In this document: piece by piece, positions 17,175-27,690 of the stretch | Position numbering within the stretch: the first letter of the stretch is position 1 | Layout: every line of letters begins with the position of its first letter | From: Aldehydirespirator sp965261105 | Lineage (GTDB): Bacteria > Actinomycetota > Acidimicrobiia > Acidimicrobiales > Aldehydirespiratoraceae | DNA: 64,000 nucleotides | Assembly: GCA_965261105.1 (NCBI GenBank) | Contig: CBDHCM010000005.1 | Coordinates: 62,001-126,000, forward strand | Reading direction: 5' to 3' | Made by a program: the position numbers and the translations under genes | Notes under the pieces: model-generated | Seen by the model: the letters and a program-made list of their open reading frames with translations, nothing else | The model's database searches: none | Told to the model about the DNA's origin: nothing

Positions 17175-17477
17175 TCAGCCGGCGCTCGGGGCTGTCCAGC
17201 TACCCTTGTTGTTTCGGGTCCAGCCATCCAGCTTGAGAAGCTTGAGGTCGAAGAGCCCGTGTTCATCGCCAGCCGCTTTGCGCAGCTCGTCGAGCTGTTC
17301 TGGCGGCCAAGTGAACCTGGTGACTGCCCAGGCGCCGAGGATCTGCGCACGCCTCTGCCGCCTGCGCTCGCGTTCGTCGGGGTTGGCGAGCTTCACTTGG
17401 AGCTCGTCTCGCTCCGCCTCGAGCCGGCGAATCTCAGCGTCGTAGTCGTCTGGCGTCCAGCCGTGATCGTCAGCCAT
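17175..17477 (-). CDS. Coiled-coil protein, possible mobilization accessory
   Basis: A 100-aa protein starting MADDHGWTPDDYDAEIRRLE. A heptad-rich helix, RRLEAERDELQVKLANPDER, then a basic 'RRRQRRAQILGAW' resemble small TraC/TraD or MobC-like plasmid proteins. The C-terminal half (RFTWPPEQLDELRKAAGDEH) is also probably helical. Its start lies 4 bp after the stop of an upstream minus-strand frame. Location in the mobilization region supports but does not prove a transfer role. Confidence 0.55.
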   Translation of the reverse strand: MADDHGWTPDDYDAEIRRLEAERDELQVKLANPDERERRRQRRAQILGAWAVTRFTWPPEQLDELRKAAGDEHGLFDLKLLKLDGWTRNNKGSWTAPSAG

Positions 17478-17480
17478 GTG

Positions 17481-17825
17481 CTAGCTCTCCTTCCCGTGCG
17501 AACGGCGCTGCTGGCGGTCCGCGGCGTTCGGCACCGTCGCGGCGCTCTCGTGCTGCTGGCGGTTGTGGGCTGTCGACACCGCCCGGCCCGCCTCGAGCGC
17601 GCTGCGGCCGTTACCGGCGTCCCGGCCTGACGCGCCGGCGGCGCTTCTGACGCAGACGCCGTCCCGGCCGCGGCGCGCTTGCGGCCCGACTTTTGCGCGC
17701 CAGGCTCCGACGGAGGTGCCGCGGGCACTTTCTGCGCGGCGCGGGCCGCCGGTGCCGGCAGCGTGGGCGGGTCCCAGTACTCAGAAGAAAGCGTGGTCAG
17801 CCGGTGCGGGAACCATGGTCAACAG
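17481..17825 (-). pseudogene. Ala/Pro-rich plasmid protein, frameshifted
   Basis: The coding-like frame starts in PHRLTTLSSEYWDPPTLPAP and runs through QKVPAAPPSEPGAQKSGRKR. Near 17,610 the coding signal moves to another frame, ALEAGRAVSTAHNRQQHESA ending 'ADRQQRRSHGKES' at 17,481. Low-complexity linkers make the model uncertain. Confidence 0.3.
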
Positions 17826-18267
17826 GTGCTGAAATCGTGGGCTTCACCGCCGCTATGCGCACCCGGAACCGGGGAGGTCGTTCAAAGCACCGGGGCGACC
17901 GGCCTCGAGGTGTTCGGCCACCGTCCCGGCGTCACCGTCTCGTAGCGCACGTGGACAGCGCGTTCCAGACGCGCTGTAGACCGGATGGGTTCGACGTTCT
18001 GCTCCTTTCAATCAGCGGTGCCGCGCCGCTCCTCGCCGAGATCACGATGCGTTCGATCTCGTCGAGCGTCTCCGTGCTGCCATCACGACGACGACTCCGT
18101 TTGACGACTTGCCACTGAGAATCGCCGTGACGACGAGGTGCAACGGCGTCTCTTGCGGGGCAACGGAAGACCTGAGCGTTCCCGAAAACGCGCTGCTTTG
18201 CGCTGCTCCGGATCGTCGGCAGGTCCTGGTGTGCGCGCGAGATGTTGCCGGCCCCTGGGCGTTGCGG
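17826..18267. other. Gap containing an integrase scrap
   Basis: No gene is recognised. Positions 18,039-18,066 are identical to the end of the family-1 recombinase gene (2,139 onward, minus strand), including its stop codon. Confidence 0.45.
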
Positions 18268-18375
18268 TCACGACTTCGGCGTGTGCCAGTTGCCCTTCTT
18301 GTCGTCGTGGCTCCAGCCGTCGTGCTGAAGAAAGCCGGCCCCGAACAGCAAAACATCATCGGTCTCGGCGGCCAC
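18268..18375 (-). CDS. Possible 35-aa peptide
   Basis: A GTG-started frame, MAAETDDVLLFGAGFLQHDG then 'WSHDDKKGNWHTPKS'. It starts 2 bp after the stop of the small membrane protein gene at 18,378-18,608, so coupling is plausible. The composition is unlike random GC-rich frames. No family known. Confidence 0.35.
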   Translation of the reverse strand: MAAETDDVLLFGAGFLQHDGWSHDDKKGNWHTPKS

Positions 18376-18377
18376 TT

Positions 18378-18608
18378 TCAGGTGGCGGGCAGGTGCGCGG
18401 GCATCGCCCGCAGATGCCGCCGCTCGAGCGCGTCAACCCGTCCGGTCAGCCGGTCGACCCTGCTGTTGACGACCAGGCCGCCGATCGCGCTGACCAGGGA
18501 GAGCAGAGCTGTGGGGAAGCGGAACCGATAACGGCCGGCAAGGGCCAATCCGGCCGGGCCCTCGTGGTACTCTCGCAACCTGTTCGGTGTCGCCGAGTCG
18601 CTGGCCAT
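18378..18608 (-). CDS. Small membrane-anchored coiled-coil protein
   Basis: A 76-aa protein with one probable transmembrane helix (FPTALLSLVSAIGGLVVNSR) followed by a heptad segment (VDRLTGRVDALERRHL). This anchor-plus-coil architecture is seen in XhlA-like and other small phage or plasmid proteins. No specific function can be given. Confidence 0.5.
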   Translation of the reverse strand: MASDSATPNRLREYHEGPAGLALAGRYRFRFPTALLSLVSAIGGLVVNSRVDRLTGRVDALERRHLRAMPAHLPAT

Positions 18609-18650
18609 GCGCCCGCTGGCGCGAGCTCACCACCTTGGGCAGGAAATCCG

Positions 18651-18731
18651 ATGGCTGAGGTCCGCAAAATGGGCAAGACCGACGGGATCGTTGAGGAGTG
18701 GTTGTACAGGGATGGCGAGCGCGTCCGATGA
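18651..18731 (+). pseudogene. HU-like N-terminal scrap
   Basis: MAEVRKMGKTDGIVEEWLYR parallels the first residues of the HU protein at 1,174 (MAEARRMGKTELF), including DNA around the start codon. Homology ends after about ten residues and the frame stops at 26 codons. Confidence 0.45.
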
Positions 18732-18827
18732 GCCGCCTGTGAGCGGGGGGACGGTCACACCACGACGGTGGTCATCGCCACAGTTCGGGCACGAACAGCA
18801 GCGGCGAGCCCCGGGTCGCGCTGCTGG

Positions 18828-18944
<117 letters not shown>

Positions 18945-18945
18945 C

Positions 18946-19200
18946 CTTCACCGACCATGTCTTCGCCGCGTGCTAGATCCTCGGCTACGCGTTCATGCCG
19001 CGGATCTGGGGACCTGCCTTCGAAACGGCTCTACATGTTCGAACGCGCGGGCGTTCCGAAGCCCTGCGCCCTCTGGTCGGCGGCAAGGTGAACGTGGACC
19101 TGATCGACAGGAACTGGGCGGCCATCCTGCTGGCCGCAATCATCATCTACTGGAATCAACCTGACCGGAGAATACCGCTGGCCAGGCACGGACCGACGGG
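18946..19200 (+). pseudogene. Tn3-family transposase C-terminal remnant
   Basis: Across small frameshifts and one in-frame stop, the DNA encodes TDHVFAAC, ILGYAFMPRIW, DLPSKRLYMFERAGVP and RPLVGGKVNVDLIDRNWA. These are hallmark segments of the DDE-containing C-terminus of Tn3-family TnpA. It is oriented toward the terminal repeat at 19,216-19,253. Confidence 0.75.
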
Positions 19201-19215
19201 CAACGCGAAACGCTC

Positions 19216-19253
19216 AGCGTAGGATTTCGCCCCCTCCCGCAAACAACCCGATG
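19216..19253. repeat. Tn3-family terminal inverted repeat, end A
   Basis: The reverse complement starts GGGTTGTTTGCGGGAGGGGG and ends ACGCT-GAG, the usual Tn3-type pattern. It is identical over 38 bp, in inverted orientation, to 38,696-38,733. The transposase remnant lies directly inside it. Confidence 0.75.
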
Positions 19254-19325
19254 TACCGCTGCGCGCTGTGCTTGGCCCCGACGGTGGAGACGTTCACGCG
19301 GCGGCAGGTCTGCAGATAGCGACCA

Positions 19326-20384
19326 TCAGGTATCCGTTCCGGAAGAGGGGGAAGCCTTCTCGGCCGCCGCGTCGTCGTCTCCGTCGGCCGAGGATGGCGT
19401 GGTGGTCGCGATCTCGCCGGGAGGAATATCGCGCCGGCTCCCGGTGTACACGAGGATCCTGTCGTCGCTCTTCTCGACGACCTCGGTGATCTCGGTGCTC
19501 CACCGAACGCCCTTGCGCGAGGTGACGAGGATCTCGCGGCCGACCAGGTTGGCCGGCAGGTCCATGTCGGCGGGTTTGACGAGGGCGGCTCCCCACGTCC
19601 CATCCTGAGCGACCTTCCTGGGTACCCAGCCCCGGATGGGACCACCTTCCGTCGGCTCGGGCTCCGCTTGAGGGCGGTTCTGCGTGCGCCAGCGGTCGAG
19701 CAAAGCCCGGTCTTTGGCGGCGATTCGTTCGGCGAAGATCCGGTCGAGCTCGAGGCCGAAGTCGGGGTGCGTGGCGGCATAGGTGAGGACCGACAGGCCG
19801 ACCACGACCCGCCAATGCCTGTCTCTTCTGCGCAGTTCCCCGGAGGTTTCGGCGACCTTCTCACGGGCGCCGGCGACCGCCTTCTCCTGCTCCTGCTGAG
19901 CCCCATCAGCCTGGTCGAGCGCCGCGAGGAGCTCCGCGGTGGGGAGCGTTTCGAGCTCGCGCCGTAGCGCCGCCTTTCGCTGGCGTCGCATCCTCCCGTC
20001 GCCCTTGGGATCCGCCGTCGCGCCGGATTCTGTGTCCGGTGCAACCGCTGCGCCGGCTCTCCAGTCCGCGAGTAGTTTTTGATCGCGCTTTCCGCTGATG
20101 TGTTCGCCGAGAATCTCGGTGAGCGTACGGCGGAACGCCGCGTCGTCGTTGGCGTGCGCGAGTGCGCAGCCGCCAGCGGCGGCGTTCCATACGGTGTCGA
20201 CGGCTTGCCGAACGGCGTCCCTGCGATCGATGGCGATCTGGAGCCCGCGTTTCTTCCCTTTGAGATCCGTGACGGCTGCTCGCCGGTCGGCGAGTAGCGC
20301 TTCCAGGGTCTGCATCTGACGATCATGCCATACGTCGTGAGCGCTTGTGAAGGCCGGATCGCTGAGAATGGTAGAATACGCCAT
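19326..20384 (-). CDS. Mobilization-region accessory protein
   Basis: A 352-aa protein starting MAYSTILSDPAFTSAHDVWH. It has a long coiled-coil N-terminal half (about 20-180), a helix containing RDRHWRVVVGLSVLTYAATH, and a C-terminal small beta-barrel-like part (GREILVTSRKGVRWSTEITE). It is divergent from the relaxase gene across a 123-bp region containing the oriT hairpin, the usual position of an auxiliary relaxosome protein. No named family recognised. A short helix may be membrane-associated, as in MobB-like proteins. Confidence 0.6.
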   Translation of the reverse strand: MAYSTILSDPAFTSAHDVWHDRQMQTLEALLADRRAAVTDLKGKKRGLQIAIDRRDAVRQAVDTVWNAAAGGCALAHANDDAAFRRTLTEILGEHISGKRDQKLLADWRAGAAVAPDTESGATADPKGDGRMRRQRKAALRRELETLPTAELLAALDQADGAQQEQEKAVAGAREKVAETSGELRRRDRHWRVVVGLSVLTYAATHPDFGLELDRIFAERIAAKDRALLDRWRTQNRPQAEPEPTEGGPIRGWVPRKVAQDGTWGAALVKPADMDLPANLVGREILVTSRKGVRWSTEITEVVEKSDDRILVYTGSRRDIPPGEIATTTPSSADGDDDAAAEKASPSSGTDT

Positions 20385-20454
20385 GGGCGTCACAGTGTCT
20401 TTAACTCGGTATGTTGTGGCATCCAGAGGTCCGAATGGACGGAGGGCGCACATC

Positions 20455-20477
20455 CCCGTTTCTGGAGCAGAAACGGG
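20455..20477. other. oriT: Probable oriT hairpin
   Basis: Perfect inverted repeat CCCGTTTCT-GGAGC-AGAAACGGG between the divergent mobilization genes, 31 bp before the relaxase start. It closely resembles the RSF1010/R1162 oriT stem (GTTTCTCGAAGAGAAAC), which is cut by MOBQ relaxases just downstream of the stem. Confidence 0.75.
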
Positions 20478-20507
20478 TGTAATCCGAAGCCATCAGGCGA
20501 TGATCTG

Positions 20508-23500
20508 ATGCCGATCTACCACGTTCACATATCGAGTGGAAGCCGCGCCGATGGGCAGTCGGCCGCGGTCAAGGTCGCGTACATTCTGCGCGAGGGCGCG
20601 TACGGTGGCCGCGACGATCTGGTGTGCTGGGGCTCCGGCTGCATGCCGTCGTGGGCTGCCGCGGACCCACGGCAGCTGTTCGAGGCTGCTGATTTGTACG
20701 AGAGGTCAAACGGCAGGCTTTTCCTCCACGTGTGGGTGGCGCTTCCGAACGAGCTCACGGCCGCGGAGCGACATGAGCTGGGGCTGGCGATCGCTGCGGC
20801 GTTGACGGCGGCGGGGCTGCCGTTTGTGTACGCGGTCCACGCGGGCGACCCGAAATCGCCGGGGGAGCCGGCGAATCCTCACATCCACATCGTGATCAGC
20901 GAGCGGATCAACGACAACATTCCGCGTGACGCGCGGCAATGGTTCCGCCGTGCGAACCCGCGGGATCCGGCGCGGGGAGGTGCGGCGAAGGACCGCAGGC
21001 TGAAGGAGGTCACGTGGGTCGATGATTCGCGGAGGGTGGTCGCGCGGCTGACGAATGAACACCTAAAGGTGGCCGGGTGCAAGGCGAGGGTGACGGCCGA
21101 CAGCCACGAAGTCCGGATCGTGGAGGCTGAGGCTTGGGGCGACACGGAGACGGCCGATGTTCTGAGGCGGCACCCGCCTGGGGTCCACCTGGGGCCGGCC
21201 GCGGCAGCCATCGAGCGGGATCGCATTGGGGGGAAGCGTGACGAGGTGCCGAAGGTGTTGCGCCAGGGCGAGCCGACCGAGCGCGGGGATCTGGCGCGGG
21301 CGAAGGCGGCCGAGGAGGAGCGCGTTCGCGGAGATCTCGAGCGGGTGTCGGCGAAGCTTCGTCGCGCGCGAGAGGAGGAAGTGCGGGCGACCGAAAGCGT
21401 GGCGGCGGCACGTTCGGCAGGGCTGTCGGAAGACCGGATCCTGGCCGTCTACGAGGAGTCGGAATCGACTGCGGAGGGGTCCGGGTGGGCGGCGGTAGAT
21501 GAGGCGGCGTCGTCAGAGGCCGGGCGGAAGAAAGAGGCTGAAGGTGCGGCCGCAGCGACTGCGCGGGAATGGCTCGTCGACGTCGATGCCGTTTGTGGGG
21601 GCGCGCGGGAGCGGAACGAGGACGAGCTGGACGCCCTCGAAGCCGAGACGGCGGCGGCCAAGCCGGTTGTGGCGTCGGCGCGTGCGGCGGGGCTCGACGA
21701 CGCGGCGATCGGACGCATCTACCGCGAGGCGGAGTCGCAGGAGTACGGCTCGGGGTGGGCGGCGGTCACGCGGGCAACCGGGGAGCGCGTCCAGCGGAAG
21801 TCGGCGGCGGAGGCCGCGGCCAGAGGGCTCGACCTCAGCGTTGAATTCATCTATGCGAACGCCAGCCACGGCGCAGACCCGGTGGACCACCTTGAGAGGG
21901 TGACTGCCATCTGGGGGCGGGCGCGACGTGCCGGCCTCAACAACAAGCAGCTGGACGAGATCTACGGCAGAGCGGAGAACCGTCAGGTCGGCACGGGATG
22001 GACGGTCATCGAGGACGCGACGGCGAAACGCGTGCAGCGGAAGTTGGCGGCGGAAGCCCTGGCTCGTGGCGTCGTTGTCGACGTCGATGCCGTGTATCGG
22101 TGCGCGCGGGACCGGAACGAAGACGAGCTCGACGCCCTTGAGCAGGAGACGGCGGCGGCCAAGCCGGTTGTGGCGTCGGCGCGTGCGGCGGGGCTCGACG
22201 ACGCGGCGATCGGACGCATCTACCGCGAGGCGGAGTCGCAGGAGTACGGCTCGGGGTGGGCGGCGGTCACGCGGGCAACCGGGGAGCGCGTCCAGCGGAA
22301 GTCGGCGGCGGAGGCCGCGGCCAGAGGGCTCGACCTCAGCGTTGAATTCATCTATGCGAACGCCAGCCACGGCGCAGACCCGGTGGACCACCTTGAGAGG
22401 GTGACTGCCATCTGGGGGCGGGCGCGACGTGCCGGCCTCAACAACAAGCAGCTGGACGAGATCTACGGCAGAGCGGAGAACCGTCAGGTCGGCACGGGAT
22501 GGACGGTCATCGAGGACGCGACGGCGAAACGCGTGCAGCGGAAGTTGGCGGCGGAAGCCCTGGCTCGTGGCGTCGTTGTCGACGTCGATGCCGTGTATCG
22601 GTGCGCGCGGGACCGGAACGAAGACGAGCTCGACGCCCTTGAGCAGGAGACGGCGGCGGCCAAGCCGGTTGTGGCGTCGGCGCGTGCGGCGGGGCTCGGC
22701 GACGCAGCGATCGGGCGCATCCGCGACGCGGCGGAGTCGACGGAGCGCGGTTCGGGCTGGGCGGCGGTGTCGAAGGCGACGGAGGATCGGAACAAGCGCC
22801 GGGCGGCCGCGGAGATGGCGGCGGGGGAATGGCTCGTCGACATCGATGCCGTACGCCGAGACGTAAGGGACCGGAACGAGGACGCCCTCGAGGCCCTCGA
22901 GGCGGCGACGGCGGCGGCCAGGCCGGTCGTGGCGTCGGCGCGTGCGGCGGGACTCGGCGACGTGACGATCGGACGCATCCGCGCCGCGGCGGAGTCGACG
23001 GAGCGCGGTTCGGGCTGGGCGGCGGTGTCGAAGGCGACGGAGGATCGGAACAAGCATCGGGCGGCGGAGGCAGCTGCGGAAGAATGGCTCGTCGACGTCG
23101 ATGCCGTCCACCGAGACGCACGGGACCGGAGCGAAGACGAGCTCGAGGCCCTCGAGGCGGCGACGGCGGCGGCCAGGCCGGTCGTGGCGTCGGCGCGTGC
23201 GGCGGGGCTCGGCGACGCGGCGATCGGGCGCATCCGCGCTGCGGCGGAGTCGAACGAGCGCGGCTCGGGCTGGGCGGCGGTGTCGAAGGCGACGGAGGAT
23301 CGGAACAAGCGCCGGGCGGCCGCGGAGATGGCGGCGGGGGAATGGCTCGTCGACATCGATGCCGTACGCCGAGACGCACGGGACCGGAGCGAAGACGCCC
23401 TCGAGGCCCTCGAGGCGGCGACGGCGGCGGCCAGACCGGTCGTGGCGTCGGCGCGTGCGGCGGGACTCGGCGACGTGACGATCGGACGCATCCGCGCCGC

Positions 23501-26500
23501 GGCGGAGTCGACGGCGCGCGGCTCGGGCTGGGCGGCGGTGTCGAAGGCGACGGAGGATCGGAACAAGCATCGGGCGGCGGAGGCAGCCGCGGAAGAATGG
23601 CTCGTCGACGTCGATGCCGTCCACCGAGACGCACGGGACCGGAGCGAAGACGCCCTCGAGGCCCTCGAGGCGGCGACGGCGGCGGCCAGACCGGTCGTGG
23701 CGTCGGCGCGTGCGGCGGGGCTCGGCGACGCGGCGATCGGGCGCATCCGCGCTGCGGCGGAGTCGAACGAGCGCGGCTCGGGCTGGGCGGCGGTGTCGAA
23801 GGCGACGGAGGATCGGAACAAGCGCCGGGCGGCCGCGGAGATGGCGGCGGGGGAATGGCTCGTCGACATCGATGCCGTACGCCGAGACGCACGGGACCGG
23901 AGCGAAGACGCCCTCGAGGCCCTCGAGGCGGCGACGGCGGCGGCCAGGCCGGTCGTGGCGTCGGCGCGTGCGGCGGGACTCGGCGACGTGACGATCGGAC
24001 GCATCCGCGCCGCGGCGGATCGACGGCGCGCGGCTCGGGCTGGGCGGCGGTGTCGAAGGCGACGGAGGATCGGAACAAGCATCGGGCGGCGGAGGCAGCC
24101 GCGGAAGAATGGCTCGTCGACGTCGATGCCGTCCACCGAGACGCACGGGACCGGAGCGAAGACGAGCTCGAGGCCCTCGAGGCGGCGACGGCGGCGGCCA
24201 GGCCGGTCGTGGCGTCGGCGCGTGCGGCGGGGCTCGGCGACGCGGCGATCGGGCGCATCCGCGCTGCGGCGGAGTCGAACGAGCGCGGCTCGGGCTGGGC
24301 GGCGGTGTCGAAGGCGACGGAGGATCGGAACAAGCGCCGGGCGGCCGCGGAGATGGCGGCGGGGGAATGGCTCGTCGACATCGATGCCGTACGCCGAGAC
24401 GCACGGGACCGGAGCGAAGACGCCCTCGAGGCCCTCGAGGCGGCGACGGCGGCGGCCAGGCCGGTCGTGGCGTCGGCGCGTGCGGCGGGGCTCGGCGACG
24501 CGGCGATCGGGCGCATCCGCGCTGCGGCGGAGTCGAACGAGCGCGGCTCGGGCTGGGCGGCGGTGTCGGAGGCGACCGAGGAGCTGACGGAACAGCGGCG
24601 CGAGCTGGCTGCGGAGGAGCGGCGCAAGCGCGGGGAGTTGGCCGAGCTGACGGCCGAGGTGCGGGCGACGTCGGCCGGGGCCGAGTGGCTGGAAGAGAAG
24701 CGACGCGCGCGGCTCGACGCGACGAAGCGTTCGCTGACGCTCGACGAGGAGCTGATCGTCGTCAGGGAAGTGAACGCACTGATCGAGGCGGACCTCGCCC
24801 GGCGGGCGGGGGATGTTGAGGCCTCACTTGGCGGCGCTGAGCTGCTTCGCCGGGCGGAGCGCCGGCGTGGCGGATCGCCCCAGCGCCTGACGGAGCGCGA
24901 GGAAGCGATTGTAGCTGTCGAACTGCGCGTTCAGGCAGCCGATGCGGCCGTAGCGTCGCTGGCGGCACTGGCGCGCGATCCCGAGCGACCCGACCGCCGC
25001 GTGCCTCCCGTGATCAACGCCATGCTAGACGCCGTGCCGGCCGACAGTGACGGCCCGTTCCTTGAAGACGTGGTCCGGCTGCTGCAGGCTCGGTTCGCGC
25101 AAGACGAACAGAAGGATGCCGACCGGGGCGGCTACGACGCCGCCGAAGACCGTGAAAAGTCGGCACGGCGTCATTTCGGGAGCGCACTGGCGAGCGCGTT
25201 CGAGTGGTGCGTGCTGAAGATCCGGGCGCTGATCCTGGCCGCGTGCCACAAGATCCTGGGCGGCCGGGGCGAGACCGGGGCGCGTGTGCAGGCGGCGTTC
25301 GAGGCGGCCGACGCGAAGCGTCAGTCCCGTCAGCTTGAGGCCCATGAGGAGGCGCGGACAGTAGCGATCGACCCGAACGCGTTCTCCGAAGAGGCCCGGG
25401 CAAACGGCAGGGACGAGGTAGCGGCGATCATGGAGGAGACGGCGCGGCGCCGGCAGGTGATCTCCGACGCCGCGGCCACTGACATCGACGTGCAGGCAGT
25501 GTTCCGCGCGGCCGAGGCGCGAGAGAACGGTTCCGGGTTCTCCGCCATCGAGGCGGCGGTCGAGCGCCATCGGAAGGCTGTGGCGGCGGCGCAACGGCTG
25601 GTCGTCGATGTGGATGCGGTCTGCGCAACGGCTCGGTCGAAGAACGAGGATCCGGTGGAGGCTCTCCAGCACGAGACGGCGCGGCGCACCAGGGTACGCC
25701 TCTTCGCGGACTTCATCGGCCTTTCGTATCGCGAGTTCGACGACATCTTCCGGGCGGCGGAACAGCAGCGTCGCGGCTCCGGCTACACTGCCATCGAGGA
25801 TGAGTGCATCCGGAGGCTGGCGTCGGAGCTGGTGAAAGAGGAGCTGCCCTTCGCCTACTCTGGTCCCGTTCATAGCGGGACCTGGGCGCTCGCGGTTTTC
25901 GGCAGGGCGGAGACGGACCTGCTGCGGAGGGTCCAGGATGACGGTTTCGTCCACGGCCGTCTGACCGAGGTCATGGCCGCGTCCCCCGGCAGCGCCGAGG
26001 AGCGGCAAGGGGCAGAGCGCAGCTACCACCATCCCGAGATCGAGCGCGAACTTCAGAGGCTCGAGGCGCAGCGAGGGCGGTTCTCGTCGAAGCCGACGGA
26101 AGAGGATGCGCTGCAAGTGGTGCTGAAGCGGTTCATCCCGGAGCTGGCCGACCGGGTGCGCGCGGCGTGCGCCGGTATCGCTGACCTCGACCGCTCGGTG
26201 GCACACATCGTAGATGCCGACTGGGTGCGCCGCGTGGTGGAACAACTCCCGGGGGCCCTGCCCAGTGCCCGGCCCGTGCCTGGAGGTTCGTCGTCGACGG
26301 CCGCCTGCATGGGACTGAACGGAATTGCGGCCGCGACGGATGACGACCGCCTCAAGAAGGTCATCGTCGCCTATCAGACGCAACACGATTACGATGCCGG
26401 CTATCGTCAGCACGCCGAGAACGTCCTGCTTGAACGCGGCCGCCGTGAAGAGGAGGTATCTGAACAGACGCGGGCGAACGCTGAGGCTACCGCCAACAGG

Positions 26501-26677
26501 GCGCACGAGACGGAGCTTCTTCGCATCCTTCAGGAAGTCTGCCGCCAAGTTCAGTCCCGGGAGTTTGGGGAGATCTGCCGCGAACGCGACCACATGCGCA
26601 AGACAGCTCCCGTGCGCCCCAACCACCATGAGCAGGGGAAAGGTCGTCCCGACCACTCCCAAGGCTGGACCCGATGA
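20508..26677 (+). CDS. mobA: Giant MOBQ (MobA/MobL) relaxase with tandem repeats, one frameshift
   Basis: The N-terminus (MPIYHVHISSGSRADGQSAA, then KVAYILREGAYGGRDDL and the metal-binding NPHIHIVISERI) is a MobA/MobL relaxase, which nicks oriT through a tyrosine. From about residue 360 the protein consists of 83-86-residue repeats (core: ARAAGLGDAAIGRIRAAAES, then GSGWAAVSKATEDR, then WLVDIDAV). A non-repeat region with weak repeat relatives follows to the end (RQVISDAAATDIDVQAVFRA, GSGYTAIEDE). One base is missing near 24,018 ('GCGGCGGATCGACGG' against 'GCGGCGGAGTCGACGG' in the sister units). Restoring it gives exactly 2,057 codons. There is no helicase or primase domain visible. The break could be an assembly error in near-identical repeats or a real inactivation. 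Confidence 0.85.
21645..22646. repeat. Two tandem 501-bp units inside the relaxase
   Basis: The stretch beginning GAGACGGCGGCGGCCAAGCC recurs with a 501-bp offset and essentially no differences. Each unit encodes two related ~83-residue modules (one with IYREAESQEYGSGW, one with IYGRAENRQVGTGW). The identity implies a very recent duplication. Confidence 0.85.
22827..24580. repeat. 513-bp higher-order tandem repeats inside the relaxase
   Basis: The phrase starting GAATGGCTCGTCGACATCGA occurs at 22,827, 23,340, 23,853 and 24,365. Intervals are 513, 513 and 512 bp, the last short by the frameshifting base. Each unit encodes an 85+86-residue pair. Units differ at only a few bases. Confidence 0.85.
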
Positions 26678-27038
26678 CCCTTGTGGCTATACCAGATGCG
26701 CTGCCGCTTCGACTCGACTCCCCTGTCCCTCTACCACGCCGCCTGCCTACTAAGACCCTGCAAGCACACTCCTCAGAGATCCCCTCATTTTCTAACAGGA
26801 ACTCGTGGGCAGCCGTAGCCTTCCAGCCGGCTGATCCGGCACCCACGGGACCGGCTGTCGCCTCGTCGTGCCCTGGTTTCATGACACGGGGTCCGGCAGC
26901 GCCGGATGGAGAACCCATATAAATAAATAGAGCGACACCACTCCGTCTCGCATGAGGTTAGAAAGTCTGAAAGGTGGTGCACTGTGAGTTAGAATATCAT
27001 TTTATGAATGTACATCAAGGCCGGCCGGCCTCATCCGG
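26678..27038. other. Gap without a recognisable gene
   Basis: Includes a markedly AT-richer patch (26,920-27,010) next to the IS4 relic. No gene or terminator hairpin was found. Confidence 0.35.
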
Positions 27039-27690
27039 GCATGGCTCCGGAGACACGACCTCCTGAACTTCATCACGACCTTGTACGAAGGCGACCTGCA
27101 TGCCAAGAGGGTGCTGTCATTGGCTAACGCAACCGTGGGCGTGCTGACGAGCGCTTCGCTGGCAATCCATGCAGTGGGGCGCGGCTTGGCCCAGGCCATG
27201 GGCACGTTGACCGAGCATGGTGTGAAGCAGGTGGATCGGCTGCTGAGCAATCGAGGTGTCGACGTCTGGGCCTTTTTCGCATACTGGACGCCGTTTATCG
27301 TCGGCGCCCGCGCAGAAGTGGTCGTCGCGCTGGATTGGACGAGCTTCGCGGCCGACGGGCAGGACACGATCGTGCTGTCGATGGTGAGTGCGCGGGGCGA
27401 GCGGCGAGCGGCCGCCGCGTGGGTCGGCGCCGGGGGGCGTGCGCGGCGGCTGGTGGGTGCTCGGGTGACCGACACGTACGAACTGCCGGTCGGCGTGGTC
27501 GTGTGCGTACACGATCCGAAGATGGACGAACCGTGGTGCCTGGCGGCCAGCGAAGCGACAGTCCCGACGCGGGGTCCTGATTCGGTACTACGGCAAGCGC
27601 TGGGGGATTTTCGCGTTCACGACAGTCCGCCACCTCACAGGCCAACTCACTGTCTGGGCTTCCCTCTGGCAGACGTGGGTCAAGTCGTGA
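27039..27690 (+). pseudogene. IS4-type transposase, truncated and frameshifted
   Basis: AWLRRHDLLNFITTLYEGDL, then HAKRVLSLANATVGVLTSAS and HGVKQVDRLLSNRGVD, and 'VVVALDWTSFAADGQDT' (first catalytic Asp) match IS4-family transposases. After 'DEPWCLAASEATVPTR' the frame changes to RYYGKRWGIFAFTTVRHLTG. The C-terminal Y-REK region is not complete. Confidence 0.75.

Noticed and set aside
21600..24600. CRISPR array
   Set aside because: Repeats are 501/513 bp, coding and contiguous, with no short repeats or unique spacers. No cas genes in the window.
21513..24627. Very long minus-strand open frames (up to 963 codons) opposite the relaxase repeats
   Set aside because: They are antisense shadows of GC-rich repeats: Arg/Pro/Ala low-complexity, no start context, no family features.
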